From assembly GCF_022751215.1 (NCBI RefSeq), contig NZ_JAICDG010000002.1:2046001-2110000 (forward strand): a stretch of DNA of 64,000 nt, read 5' to 3'. Below the pieces are notes generated by a model. It was not told the DNA's origin and did no database searches. It saw only the letters and a list, made by a program, of their open reading frames with translations. This stretch comes from Actinomadura terrae (GTDB lineage Bacteria; Actinomycetota; Actinomycetes; Streptosporangiales; Streptosporangiaceae). Of this stretch, positions 16,272 through 25,218 are shown piece by piece. Position numbers and translations under genes: made by a program. Numbering within the stretch: the first letter of the stretch is position 1; the number at the start of each line of letters is the position of its first letter.

Positions 16272-17762
16272 ATGGACAGCGCGCAGGTCCTCATCGTCGG
16301 CGCCGGACCCTGCGGGCTGACGGCCGCCTGCGAGCTCCTGCGGCACGGCGCCACCGTGCGCGTCGTGGACGCCCATCCGCAGGCCGCGACCGGATCCCGG
16401 TCCATCATGCTCTGGCCGCCGCAGCTCGCCATTCTGCGCGACCACGGGGTTCTCGACGAAGCCCTCGAACTCGGCATCCGGCCCGAGGCGTTCACCTACA
16501 GCACCGCGAAGGGACGCCTCGCCAGATTCCGGTTCGCCGGCGACACCACCCCCCTGATCCTTCCCCAGCACCACACCGACCGGCTGCTGGAACAAGCACT
16601 CAACGCCCTGGGCGGGACGGTCGAACGCCCGGCCCGGGTCACCGGCCTCGTCCAGGGCCCCGACGAGGTCACGGCGCAGGTCACCGGCGGTGATGGAGAG
16701 TCCAGGACGCTGGCCGCGCCGTGGCTGATCGGCGCGGACGGGGCGCACTCCACCGTCCGCGCCCTGCTCGGCGTCGGCACCACCCGGACCCAGGCCAGGT
16801 CCCGGTTCCTCCTCGCCGAGGGAAACCTCACCCCCGCGCCCACCGGGAGCGACGTCGAGTACGTCCTCACCGCCAGGGGAGGGCTGGTGGTCGCGCCGCT
16901 GCCCGGCGACATCTACCGGGTCTCCGGCAACGTCACCGACACCGGCGACCCGACCGAGGACGCGGTGCAGGCGCTCCTCCAGCAGCGCTACCACCACGAT
17001 CCGAAGATCAGCGACCTGACGCTGCTGACGCACTTCGTCTCGGAGGAGTTCCTCGTCCACGATATGAGGGTCGACCGGGTCTTCCTCCTCGGAGACGCGG
17101 CGCATTCCCATTACCCCGTCGGCGGCCAGGGCGCGAACCTCGGCATGCAGGACGCCCGGAACCTCGGCTGGAAGCTCGCCGGTGTTCTTGGCGGACGGCT
17201 CCATCCGGGCATCCTCGACACCTACGGTGTCGAGCGCCGCTCCGCGGCCCGGCAGATCCTGCACATGACGGGCGCGGTGACCCGCGTCGCCCTGCTCCGC
17301 CCCCCATGGAACGGCGTCCGCGACATTCTGCTGAAGAGCGTGCAGGGCATTCCGGCCGTTCAGGGTTGGTACACGGCGAAGCTCGCCGGGCAGAAGACCG
17401 CCTACCCCAACACGACGCTGGGCAGCCCGGCGCCCGGGCGCGCTCGCCGTCCGGGGCGCCTGTCGCCGGCCGCGACGGTGGGGCGTCCGGCTCCCGCCTG
17501 GGCCCGGTCCGAAGTCGTGTCCAGCTCGTACCGGCTGGTCAGCAAGGGGCCCGCGGAGCAGTCCACGCTCGCCGTGCGGGCCGGGCGGCTAGCCCGCTCG
17601 CACCCCGTCGCCACCCACGAGCACGTCTCCGGACCCAGGGAGGAGTGCGTTCTCATCCGCCCTGACGGCTATGTCGCCGTCGCCGCGGCCACGCCCGACC
17701 TGGCGGACATCGACCGCCTGCTCACCGCCGTGTCCACCACCCGCCCCGCCCTGACCCGGTGA
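16272..17762 (+). CDS. FAD-dependent aromatic hydroxylase-like monooxygenase (PgaE/RdmE type)
   Basis: 496 residues of the group A flavoprotein monooxygenases. It has VGAGPCGL (9-16) for the FAD dinucleotide, the GADGAHSTVR motif and GDAAHSHYPVGGQGANLGMQD (about 274 on, reported here as one continuous FAD/ribityl motif), then a C-terminal thioredoxin-like domain expected for the PgaE/MtmOIV-like subgroup. These enzymes hydroxylate or Baeyer-Villiger oxidise polyketides with NADPH and O2. ATG 16272 lies 3 nt after the PKS stop, and its ribosome-binding site is in the last PKS codons (GGAGGAGG), so the two are coupled. An aromatic-type hydroxylase beside a fully reducing PKS is a notable pairing. 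Confidence 0.9.
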   Translation: MDSAQVLIVGAGPCGLTAACELLRHGATVRVVDAHPQAATGSRSIMLWPPQLAILRDHGVLDEALELGIRPEAFTYSTAKGRLARFRFAGDTTPLILPQHHTDRLLEQALNALGGTVERPARVTGLVQGPDEVTAQVTGGDGESRTLAAPWLIGADGAHSTVRALLGVGTTRTQARSRFLLAEGNLTPAPTGSDVEYVLTARGGLVVAPLPGDIYRVSGNVTDTGDPTEDAVQALLQQRYHHDPKISDLTLLTHFVSEEFLVHDMRVDRVFLLGDAAHSHYPVGGQGANLGMQDARNLGWKLAGVLGGRLHPGILDTYGVERRSAARQILHMTGAVTRVALLRPPWNGVRDILLKSVQGIPAVQGWYTAKLAGQKTAYPNTTLGSPAPGRARRPGRLSPAATVGRPAPAWARSEVVSSSYRLVSKGPAEQSTLAVRAGRLARSHPVATHEHVSGPREECVLIRPDGYVAVAAATPDLADIDRLLTAVSTTRPALTR

Positions 17763-17779
17763 AAGGAAGAGAGCCACCA

Positions 17780-18238
17780 ATGGAGAGGACCTCGATGACT
17801 CAGCAGCAGATTCGCGACCAGCACGCGGCCACGTTTCAGAAATGGGCCGATGCCATCTCCAACGGCGATGTGAACAGCTTCGTCGCCTGCTTCGCCGCGG
17901 ACGCGGTCGTGGAGGACATCGCCATGGGCACGGTGACCCGCGGAGAGCACGATATCCGCGAGGCCGCCTCCCGCTGGTTCCAGGCGATGGGGGATGAGAA
18001 GCTCACGCTTCTCGCGCACCTGGAAGGCGACGGGCACGCCGCCGTCATGTGGGAGCTGTCCGGCGTGGCCCAGGGCACCTTCACCGAGCTCAGCACGGAC
18101 GTGAAGCCGGGCAGCCGGTTCGCCAAGCAGGGCATGAGCGCCTTCCGCTTCACCGCCGACGGCCTGTTCGCCTGGGAGCGGTCCCACTGGGACAGGGCGA
18201 GCCTCCGCCGCCAGATCGAGGGCCAGGATGTCCGTTGA
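17780..18238 (+). CDS. SnoaL-like / nuclear transport factor 2-fold protein
   Basis: 152 residues with the NTF2-like pattern: a first helix (QHAATFQKWADAISNGD), FVACFAADAVVEDIAMG, GEHDIREAASRWFQAM, then beta strands ending FTADGLFAWERSHWD. In polyketide pathways such folds act as cyclases or hydroxylation partners, and a catalytic role cannot be fixed here. ATG 17780 has GGAAGAG upstream; ATG 17795, with GGAGAGG at 5 nt, is nearly as good. It overlaps the next gene by 11 bp, showing operon coupling. Confidence 0.8.
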   Translation: MERTSMTQQQIRDQHAATFQKWADAISNGDVNSFVACFAADAVVEDIAMGTVTRGEHDIREAASRWFQAMGDEKLTLLAHLEGDGHAAVMWELSGVAQGTFTELSTDVKPGSRFAKQGMSAFRFTADGLFAWERSHWDRASLRRQIEGQDVR

Positions 18239-19154
18239 CGCGCCCACGCCCCGTCCCGCGGAACGCGTCGGATTCATCGGCCTGGGCGTGCTGGGGAGCA
18301 GGATCGCCCACCGCGTCCTGGACGCGGGCTTCCCGCTCACCGTGTGGAACCGCACGCCGCGCAGAACCGAAGCGCTGTGCGCCGCCGGCGCCCAGGTCGC
18401 GGCCACTCCGGCGGACGTCGCGGGCGCGTGCGACGTCATCGCCATGTGCGTCACCGACCGCGAGGCGGTCTCCGCCGTCGCCCTGGGGCCGAACGGCCTC
18501 CTCACCGCCCCCGCGCGCGGGCAACTCGTCGTCGACCACTCCAGTATCGCTCCCGGCGACACCCGCGCCATCGCCGACCGGCTGTTCACCGCCAACGGCA
18601 TCTCCTGGCTGGACGCCCCGGTCACCGGCGGCACGCCCGCCGCCGAACGCGGCACCCTGACGGTCATGGCCGGCGGCAGCGGAGCGGACCTCGACCGGGC
18701 CCGCCCCGTCCTGAAGTCCTACGCCGACCAGATCACCCTCATTGGGCCGGTCGGCGCCGGGCAGGCCACGAAGCTGTGCAACCAGGTCATCGTCGCCACC
18801 AGCAGCTGGGGCTACGCCGAGGCCGGCGTCCTCGCCGAGGCGTCCGGCATACCGCCCGAGCGCCTCCTCGAGGGCCTGGCCGGCGGTTTCGCCGACAGCG
18901 CCCTCTTCCGGCACTACCTGCCGCTGATGCTCTCCTCGCACGACCAGGCCATCGGGTCCCTCGAAGACCTGGTCAAGGACCTCGACTCCGCGCTGGCCTC
19001 TGCCCGCGCCGAAGGAGCTCCGCTCCCGCTCACCGCGCACGTGGCCGAACTGATGCGCATCGCGAACAAGTGGACCGACCCCCGTGCCGCGGGCAGCTTC
19101 ATCGACCTCTTGCACGGCCGACCGGACGAAGGAGAAAAGGACACCTCTCAATGA
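18228..19154 (+). CDS. Beta-hydroxyacid dehydrogenase/imine reductase-like NAD(P) oxidoreductase
   Basis: 308 residues of the 3-hydroxyisobutyrate dehydrogenase family. The N-terminal Rossmann loop is GFIGLGVLGS (15-24), the substrate-binding loop is DAPVTGGTPAAERGTLTVM and the catalytic lysine is Lys182 in GQATKLCNQ. An all-helical C-terminal domain follows. Lys182 favours true beta-hydroxyacid dehydrogenases over imine reductases, which usually replace it. It could set the oxidation level of a beta-hydroxy or tartronate-like group on the product; this is inference. It overlaps both neighbours. Confidence 0.9.
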   Translation: MSVDAPTPRPAERVGFIGLGVLGSRIAHRVLDAGFPLTVWNRTPRRTEALCAAGAQVAATPADVAGACDVIAMCVTDREAVSAVALGPNGLLTAPARGQLVVDHSSIAPGDTRAIADRLFTANGISWLDAPVTGGTPAAERGTLTVMAGGSGADLDRARPVLKSYADQITLIGPVGAGQATKLCNQVIVATSSWGYAEAGVLAEASGIPPERLLEGLAGGFADSALFRHYLPLMLSSHDQAIGSLEDLVKDLDSALASARAEGAPLPLTAHVAELMRIANKWTDPRAAGSFIDLLHGRPDEGEKDTSQ

Positions 19155-20128
19155 AAAGCGAACTCTCCGGCGCGGTGGACGAAACGGTCCGCACCCGCCG
19201 CCTCTCCACGACCCCGGCCTTCTGGTGCGCCCTCGTCGGCGTCGCCGCGCTGCTGGTCCAGGCGTGGGTCCTGGTTCGCTGGGCCGCCGCCGGCGTGCGG
19301 TCTCCCCGGTACTCCGGCGACAGCATCTCCTCCGCCCGCACCGCCACCATCTGGACTATTCAGGCGGGCCTGGTCGTCATCGCGATCGGCACCGTCGTGT
19401 ACCTGACCCGCGACTGCCGCCGCCGCAGAAGCCTCACGCTCGACGCGGGCCTGTTCCTCGGCCTCGTTCTCTCGTCCTGGCAGAGCCCGCTGTTCAACTA
19501 CCGGGAGACCGCCCTCGTGGTGAACCAGCACCTCGTGCACGTCAACTCCTGGGGCCCCTACATCCCCGGCTGGGACCCCCCGCACCGGGAGTTCCAGATC
19601 GAGGCCCCCATCGCCGTCACCTGGATCTCCTTCGGTCTCCTCATCCTGTGGGTGTGGCTCCAGGCGTGGATGGGCAACAGGATCGCCGCTCGGTTCCCCA
19701 ACCTGACCTGGCGCCGCCTGGTGATCGCCGTCTTCGTCGCCGGCCTCGTCACCGACTTCGTCATCGAGAGCGCCTGGCTCAACACCGGCGTCTACTCCCA
19801 CGCCCACGCATGGCGGCCCGTGACCCTCTTCGCGGGCCACTGGTACAACGTCCCCCTGCCCGCGGTCTTCGTCGCCTCGGCCTTCACCACCCCGTTCGTG
19901 CTGATGCGGTACCTGGAGCGGACCCGCGGCGTCACCCCCTGGATCTATCGCGGCGCCGAACTCGCCTCCTCCTCCCGCGCCGGGAACCTGACCCGGGTAC
20001 TGGCGGCGATCGGGGCGGCGAACGTCGCGGTCTTCGCCTATCTGCTGTGGTTCATCCTCTGGGCTGGAGTCGGCGGACCGATGCCGGCCGACACCCCGTC
20101 CTACATGTGGCCCCTGAACGCGAGGTGA
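19151..20128 (+). CDS. AveC-family membrane protein (spirocyclase-like)
   Basis: 325 residues with about six membrane helices and the feel of the AveC/MeiC family: WQSPLFNYRETALVVNQH, HVNSWGPYIPGW, ITWISFGLL-like helix 3 and FVIESAWLNTGVYSHAHAW. AveC controls spiroketal closure and dehydration in avermectin biosynthesis. Homologues occur widely beside P450s in clusters of unknown products, so spirocyclisation here is a possibility, not a claim. Its ATG overlaps the stop of the preceding reductase gene (ATGA), and a P450 follows 6 nt downstream. Confidence 0.85.
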   Translation: MKSELSGAVDETVRTRRLSTTPAFWCALVGVAALLVQAWVLVRWAAAGVRSPRYSGDSISSARTATIWTIQAGLVVIAIGTVVYLTRDCRRRRSLTLDAGLFLGLVLSSWQSPLFNYRETALVVNQHLVHVNSWGPYIPGWDPPHREFQIEAPIAVTWISFGLLILWVWLQAWMGNRIAARFPNLTWRRLVIAVFVAGLVTDFVIESAWLNTGVYSHAHAWRPVTLFAGHWYNVPLPAVFVASAFTTPFVLMRYLERTRGVTPWIYRGAELASSSRAGNLTRVLAAIGAANVAVFAYLLWFILWAGVGGPMPADTPSYMWPLNAR

Positions 20129-20134
20129 TTCCAG

Positions 20135-21400
20135 GTGAGCTCGATGCCCCGGACCGACGACAAGGACATGATCGACAACCCCCTGTACCCGGCGTTCTGG
20201 AAACGGCCCGCCGCCGAGCGCGACGCGTTCTTCGCCCGGTTGCGGGCAGCGAAGGAGCCCGCCTACTTCCCCTACCAGCCGCCCCGCGGGGACGACGCCC
20301 CCTACGGCTTCTACGCCCTCACCCGGCACGCGGACATCGCCGAGGTCTCCCGGCACGCGGACATCTTCGGCTCCAGCCCCGCCGGCACGCTGCAGGACCT
20401 CCCACCCGCCTTCGACAAGGACGCCGAGGGATCCCTGCTCCACATGGACCCGCCCCGCCACACGGACATGCGGCGCCTGACCAGTCGCGCCTTCAACCCG
20501 AGCGGCATCCGCCGCTGCGACGAGCTGATCGACGGCACGGTGCAGAGCGTCACCACCGAACTCCTGGAGAAGGCGCCCTGCGACTTCGTCGCCGAAGCCG
20601 CCGTGCAGGTGCCGCTCCGCGTCATCTGCGCCATCGTCGGCGTTCCGGCCTCCGCCTACGACGACGTGGTGAAGGCGGTCGACATCGTCACCGAGATCGG
20701 GGACAGCACCGACCGGACCGGCCAGGCCGCCGTGCAGGAGGCGATGGCCTACTTCAACACCCTCATGGGCGACCTCGCCCGCCTGCGCCGGGAGAACCCG
20801 ACCGACGACGTGGCGACCACCCTCGCCCAGGCCAGTATCAACGGAAAACCCCTGACCACCAACGAACTCGGGGCGTACCTGCGCATCCTCATGGTGGGAG
20901 GGAACGACACCGTCCGCAGCACGCTCGCCCACATGCTCACGCTCCTGACCGACAACCCCGACCAGAGGCACCTTCTGCTCGCCAACCTGGACGAACGGAT
21001 GCCCGGAGCCGTCGAGGAGGCCGTCCGCCACGCCACTCCCGGTACCTGGATGCGCCGCAACGTCCTCCAGGAGGCCACCGTGAGCGGTCACACCTTCCAC
21101 GTCGGAGACCGGATCATCCTCTTCTACGTCTCCGGCAACCGCGACGAGGAGGCCTTCGACCGGCCCGAGGCGTTCGACATCACCCGCGACCCCAACCCCC
21201 ACCTCAGCTTCGGCGCCCCCAGCCCGCACCATTGCCTCGGCGCCCACCTCGCCAGGCGCGAGGTCAGGGCCTTCTACCGGGAACTGCTCACCCGGGCGCC
21301 CGATATCCACGCGACGGAGGCGCCGGTGCACTACTACTCGGGCATCATTCACGGAATAGAACGACTTCCCTGCGACCGCGGCGAACCGTCTCCTGGATGA
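20135..21400 (+). CDS. Cytochrome P450, CYP125/CYP124-like
   Basis: 421 residues. Helix I is MVGGNDTVRSTLAHML (about 251-266), the ExxR is EEAVRHATP, and the haem loop is FGAPSPHHCLGAHLAR with Cys367. The nine-residue F-to-C spacing is one longer than the textbook FGxGxHxC and matches the FGGxGxHxC form of CYP125/124/142, with Ser in place of the inner Gly. Those relatives oxidise sterols or branched fatty chains, which would suit a reduced, methyl-branched polyketide. GTG 20135 starts 6 nt after the AveC-like stop; ATG 20144 is an alternative. Redox partners are not encoded nearby. Confidence 0.93.
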   Translation: MSSMPRTDDKDMIDNPLYPAFWKRPAAERDAFFARLRAAKEPAYFPYQPPRGDDAPYGFYALTRHADIAEVSRHADIFGSSPAGTLQDLPPAFDKDAEGSLLHMDPPRHTDMRRLTSRAFNPSGIRRCDELIDGTVQSVTTELLEKAPCDFVAEAAVQVPLRVICAIVGVPASAYDDVVKAVDIVTEIGDSTDRTGQAAVQEAMAYFNTLMGDLARLRRENPTDDVATTLAQASINGKPLTTNELGAYLRILMVGGNDTVRSTLAHMLTLLTDNPDQRHLLLANLDERMPGAVEEAVRHATPGTWMRRNVLQEATVSGHTFHVGDRIILFYVSGNRDEEAFDRPEAFDITRDPNPHLSFGAPSPHHCLGAHLARREVRAFYRELLTRAPDIHATEAPVHYYSGIIHGIERLPCDRGEPSPG

Positions 21401-21496
21401 GCCGCATGGCGGCCTGCGAACAGCGGGCTCTTCCAACTTCCAGCGGTGGCAGGGCCGATTTCTCAACGGCGGATACTCGACCGGTCCACCACGCGC

Positions 21497-22894
21497 CTAC
21501 CGCGCGGTGACGGGAGGGGGCGCGTCGGCGGGCCGCCGTCCGGGCGCGCGGCCGCCGAGCACACGCCGGGCGACGGCGGGTGAGAGAAGACTCGACACCG
21601 GCGCGAGCATGTTGAACACCCGCAGGAAGGCCAACTGGACCAAGGGGTCCCGGACCCCTGCCTCCAGGACCCGGTCGAAGTAGCGCATCGCGGCGCGGTG
21701 GTGCAGGCGGCGCCCGGGCCCGGTGGTCGACTCGTACCGCAGGTCCGCCGCACTGCCGATCAGCCAGGGGTCACGCGTGAGGGATCGCACCCCCCGGTGG
21801 AACCGGTGGGCGAAGCCGGTGCTGAGCGGCGTCCTGTCGAGGCATTCGCCCAGATAGCGTGCGGTGAATATCGCCACCGACATGCCTTGCCCGTAGATCG
21901 GGTTGAAGCACACGCTCGTGTCTCCGACACAGACGAGATTATCGGGCTGGCCGCGTAAGGCGTGCAGGTGCCGGCGCCAGGTCGTCGTGGAATGGCTGAC
22001 CGCGACGGGGGTGAGGGGCTCGGCGTGCGACAGGTTCTCGGCGAGGACGGGGCTGGCCAGGCTTCGGGCGAACGGCAACCAGTCCGCCTCCTCCTTGGAG
22101 GGCGACCGGGCGCCGAGGCCGACGAGGGTGGCCATCCAACGGCCGCCCTCGATGGGCAGGAGCATGCCTCCCCGCGGCTGCCCGGGGCCGACCTGGAGAT
22201 AGCAGCCCTGCCAGCTGTAGGGCGGGACGTCCGGGCGGCGGTAGACGCGGGTGGCGTACGTGGTGTGGGGGTCGATGTGCTCTTCGGTCGGCGACGGGAA
22301 TCCCGCCTGCTCCAGCCAGCGCGCGCACCGGGAGCCGCGCCCCATGGCGTCCACCACGAGCCCGACCGGCAAGGCGCTGGTCCGGCCGCCGTGCGCGGGG
22401 CGTACGGTGACGCCGTTCACGCGGGGGCCCTCACGGGTCAGCCCGGTCACCTGAACCCCGGTCAGCATCGTCACCCGTGGATGCTGGGCGATCCTGCGCC
22501 GCAGGACATGCTCGGTGAGCGGTCTGCTCGCACACACGAACCACAGGTCTGAGGGGAACCGGATTCCCCATCCGAGGTGTGACCGGATGGGAAGGTCGAC
22601 CGCGAAGTCGAAGGACTGGGCGCCCGCCCGGACGAGCTCCTCGCCGAAGCCGGGCAGCATCTCCTCCAGCGCCCCGCGCCCGCCGACGGTGAAGCCGTGT
22701 AAGTGCGCCCCCTGGGGAACACCGCGCCGGACCGAGGGTTCATCGGAAAGCGAGTCGCGTTCCACCACCAGCACCGCGGGGAAGTGATCGGCGAGCACCG
22801 CCGCCGCTGCCAGCCCGGCGATCCCGGCTCCCAGCACGACGGCGGGCTCCTCGTACTGGCGGGTCTCCGTCGAGGCGGATCCCGATCGCGGCAT
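21497..22894 (-). CDS. FAD-dependent oxygenase/epoxidase-like protein (MonCI-like)
   Basis: 465 residues. It opens with VVLGAGIAGLAAAAVLADHF and VVERDSLSDEPSVRRGVPQG, followed by HLHGFTVGG, the same N-terminal order as flavin epoxidases of polyether pathways such as MonCI. The second FAD motif is VCVGDTSVCFNPIYGQGMSV. A related reading is the wider geranylgeranyl-reductase-like FAD superfamily. ATG 22894 has GGAGGGAGAG upstream and removes a 17-residue non-homologous extension. It converges on the P450 gene. An epoxidase together with an AveC-like protein would be a logical pair for oxygen-ring formation. Confidence 0.85.
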   Translation of the reverse strand: MPRSGSASTETRQYEEPAVVLGAGIAGLAAAAVLADHFPAVLVVERDSLSDEPSVRRGVPQGAHLHGFTVGGRGALEEMLPGFGEELVRAGAQSFDFAVDLPIRSHLGWGIRFPSDLWFVCASRPLTEHVLRRRIAQHPRVTMLTGVQVTGLTREGPRVNGVTVRPAHGGRTSALPVGLVVDAMGRGSRCARWLEQAGFPSPTEEHIDPHTTYATRVYRRPDVPPYSWQGCYLQVGPGQPRGGMLLPIEGGRWMATLVGLGARSPSKEEADWLPFARSLASPVLAENLSHAEPLTPVAVSHSTTTWRRHLHALRGQPDNLVCVGDTSVCFNPIYGQGMSVAIFTARYLGECLDRTPLSTGFAHRFHRGVRSLTRDPWLIGSAADLRYESTTGPGRRLHHRAAMRYFDRVLEAGVRDPLVQLAFLRVFNMLAPVSSLLSPAVARRVLGGRAPGRRPADAPPPVTAR

Positions 22895-23127
22895 GATCTC
22901 TCCCTCCCCGGCCCCGCGCGACGCGCGGAGACAGAGATGCGCCAACGTCGCCGGATGGGGGCGTCGTCTCCTGCCGTCGGTCTCCTGCCGTCAGCCTTGG
23001 GGCGAGCCCGGCTTTACCTGCGGTACCCGCACATGAGCCGAGTATGGGATCAGCGGGCGTCGACATCGCGGCGTCCTCGCGAGGGCGGTTCGGCGGGGTG
23101 GAGTCCGCTCCGCCTCATCGCCGCCGG

Positions 23128-23466
23128 TCAGGCTTGGCCGGTCTCGAAACGGCTGACATGGCCGTCGGTGACGGTGAAGGCCCACCGGGTTCGCATGCTG
23201 CCATAGGTCGAGTTGGTGTACGTGGCCGTCAGGACGCGACCGTCGGGCGAGACGTCTTCCACGTCCATGTGCCCGTCGGAGGAAAAGATCTCGCGGTCCG
23301 CCCAGCTCCGCAGGTCGCGCTCGGTCCCGTCGTCGGACATTGTGGCGTCCGGCGTCAGCGCGGCGAAGAAGGCTTCCTGGTCGCCGGCGTTGACCGCGCT
23401 GACGAAGGTGGCCACTGCGGGATCGGCCGGTTGTGCGGCCTCGCCCTTCAACGTGTCGTCGGCCAT
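23128..23466 (-). CDS. SnoaL-like (NTF2-fold) protein
   Basis: 112 residues: PAVATFVSAVNAGDQEAFF, ALTPDATMSDDGTERDLRSW, then a sheet ending RWAFTVTDGHVSRFETGQA. This is the compact nuclear-transport-factor-2 fold, without visible catalytic Asp/His pairs typical of SnoaL cyclases. A longer frame to 23649 is rejected because family resemblance begins at MADDTLKG, and GAGAGGTGG precedes ATG 23466. It lies between the regulator and the flavin oxygenase on the same strand, so it may belong to the cluster. Confidence 0.75.
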   Translation of the reverse strand: MADDTLKGEAAQPADPAVATFVSAVNAGDQEAFFAALTPDATMSDDGTERDLRSWADREIFSSDGHMDVEDVSPDGRVLTATYTNSTYGSMRTRWAFTVTDGHVSRFETGQA

Positions 23467-23605
23467 GCTCGTCCCACCTCTCTGTCTTGGCCGGTGATCG
23501 GCTTGATCACGGCCACCCGGGGGACAGGGCCGCCATGCCCGGTGCTGACCACCACAAACGCCACGCGGCCCCTTCACAGCCGCGAGGCAGCCCGCCGCCG
23601 GGGCC

Positions 23606-25030
23606 CTAGAGGGCGGCGGCGCGTGCCAGCAGGTTCTTGGCGGCCGCATGCGTCGCGTGGGGCTGGAGTCTGGAACGCAGGGTGTTGAGGGCGACGGTCA
23701 CGCGTCCGCAGTTCAGGTGGGGGACGTCGTCGAGGAAAGCGTGCCAGGTGCGGGTGGCCTGTTCCAGGTGGCCGCGCTGAAGCTGGAGTTCGGCGAGGTG
23801 GGCGGTGGTGATGGCGCGGGAGCGCCGTTCGACGACCGGGCGCAGGCGCAGCGAGGCCGCCAGCGCCGCGCCGGCGCCGGCGCAGTCGCCGAGCAGTGCG
23901 CGCACCGCCGCCTCCTGGCAGGCCAGTGCTGCCGGGTGGTAGTGCCCCATCGGGGCCGCGTGATAGGGCCCCGGCGGGGCAGCGTCATCGGTGCTGGGCG
24001 CGGCACGGGAGGTGGCCTTTTCGAGGTGGCGCTCGGCTGTGCGGAGGGCCGATAACGCGTCGGTCCGGGCTCCGGTGGCGGCGCTGGCGACCGCGACCTG
24101 CCCGTAGAGGAACGCCTGACGTACGGGGGGAAGGGCACGGCTGGTGGTGGCGGCGGCCTCGGCGAGCGTGAGCGCGTGCTGGTGGTGGCTCAGGTCGTAG
24201 GCCTGGACCGACATCGCCCGCAGAGTGCTGGCGTAGGCGCCCGGGTCGTTGTTCTCGGTCGCCATGTCCAGCGCTATCCGGTAGTAGCGCTGTGCCAGCG
24301 CGTGCTGCTGGTTGTCGAAGCACATGAAGCCGCACAGGTAGACCATCTGCGTCGTGGTCGCCAGCAGGCGGCGGCGCAGCGCCGGGCCGAAGCGGGCGCG
24401 CAGGTGCGGCATCACCTGGTGGGCCAGGTAGTGGGCCAGGGCCGTGCGGGAGTGCCCGCCGCCGAACGTGATGTCGAGGTCGGAGAACACCCAGGCCATG
24501 TGCTCGGCGGCGACGACCGGGCCCGGCCCCCACGGCGGCGACGACCGCGCGTCCGGCAGTGGACGCGGTCGCCGGGCGATGGCCTGGTTCCAGCTGGGAA
24601 CGGTCAGGGCGGCCAGGCTGTAGACGGCGCCGGGCCCGGTCTGCCGGCGGTGGTCCTCCACCTGCGCCAGGCGCGCCAGCGTGGTCGCCGCGTCGCGCGG
24701 GGGGACGGAACCGGCCCTCGGACCGGTGGGTCCGCGCCCGCCGGACGCGCCCAGGTCCCTCGGCGCCCGAGCACGCGGACCGAGGCCGACGTCGTCCAGG
24801 GTGAGCGCGTGTCCCAGGCCGCGGGTGAAGGCCTCGACGATCAGACCGGGCACCGGCGGACGGGGGCGGCGCCCGGCCAGCCAGTGCGCGACCGAGCGGC
24901 GGTCCAGGCGCAGGATCAGCCCGGTCTCGGCGGCCAGGGTGTTGATGTGGCGGGCCAGCTGGTCCTCGGTCCAGCCCGTCCGGCTCAGGAGTCCCCGCAG
25001 GGCTCGGTTCGGTGTACGTGAGGTGCCCAT
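23606..25030 (-). CDS. NsdA-like HTH/TPR regulator
   Basis: 474 residues. The N-terminal 75 form a degenerate HTH: NRALRGLLSRTGWTEDQLAR, then LDRRSVAHWLAGRRPRPPVP. About 300 residues of TPR-like helical repeats follow (ALAQRYYRIALDMA, HALTLAEAAATTSRAL, LAELQLQRGHLEQATRTW). This is the form of the NsdA-type regulators of actinomycete development and antibiotic production. It is the only regulator inside the cluster and so a candidate for controlling it, possibly through the TGTCGCGCTT repeats. No direct evidence links them. A Pro-rich linker (about 95-180) separates the two parts. Confidence 0.8.
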   Translation of the reverse strand: MGTSRTPNRALRGLLSRTGWTEDQLARHINTLAAETGLILRLDRRSVAHWLAGRRPRPPVPGLIVEAFTRGLGHALTLDDVGLGPRARAPRDLGASGGRGPTGPRAGSVPPRDAATTLARLAQVEDHRRQTGPGAVYSLAALTVPSWNQAIARRPRPLPDARSSPPWGPGPVVAAEHMAWVFSDLDITFGGGHSRTALAHYLAHQVMPHLRARFGPALRRRLLATTTQMVYLCGFMCFDNQQHALAQRYYRIALDMATENNDPGAYASTLRAMSVQAYDLSHHQHALTLAEAAATTSRALPPVRQAFLYGQVAVASAATGARTDALSALRTAERHLEKATSRAAPSTDDAAPPGPYHAAPMGHYHPAALACQEAAVRALLGDCAGAGAALAASLRLRPVVERRSRAITTAHLAELQLQRGHLEQATRTWHAFLDDVPHLNCGRVTVALNTLRSRLQPHATHAAAKNLLARAAAL

Positions 25031-25218
25031 TGATGATCCCGTCTGGGCGGGAGGCGATGCGCTCAGGCGTCATGAATTGAAAGTTGCCCGCCCTGTACCC
25101 CATTTCCAGACAGGTAACCACTTTTCAGTCTCGAACAGTTTCCTGTGACGAGAGAAAAGGGCTGGGGCGATCGGGGCCGGAGGAGGGCCTGACATATCCA
25201 GGGGCCATCAGAATTGGA

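Noticed and set aside
9876..17264. A 2462-codon minus-strand open frame opposite the PKS and monooxygenase genes
   Set aside because: It is the antisense shadow of a GC3-biased gene pair, has no family resemblance and no start site, and crosses two genes with clear catalytic motifs.
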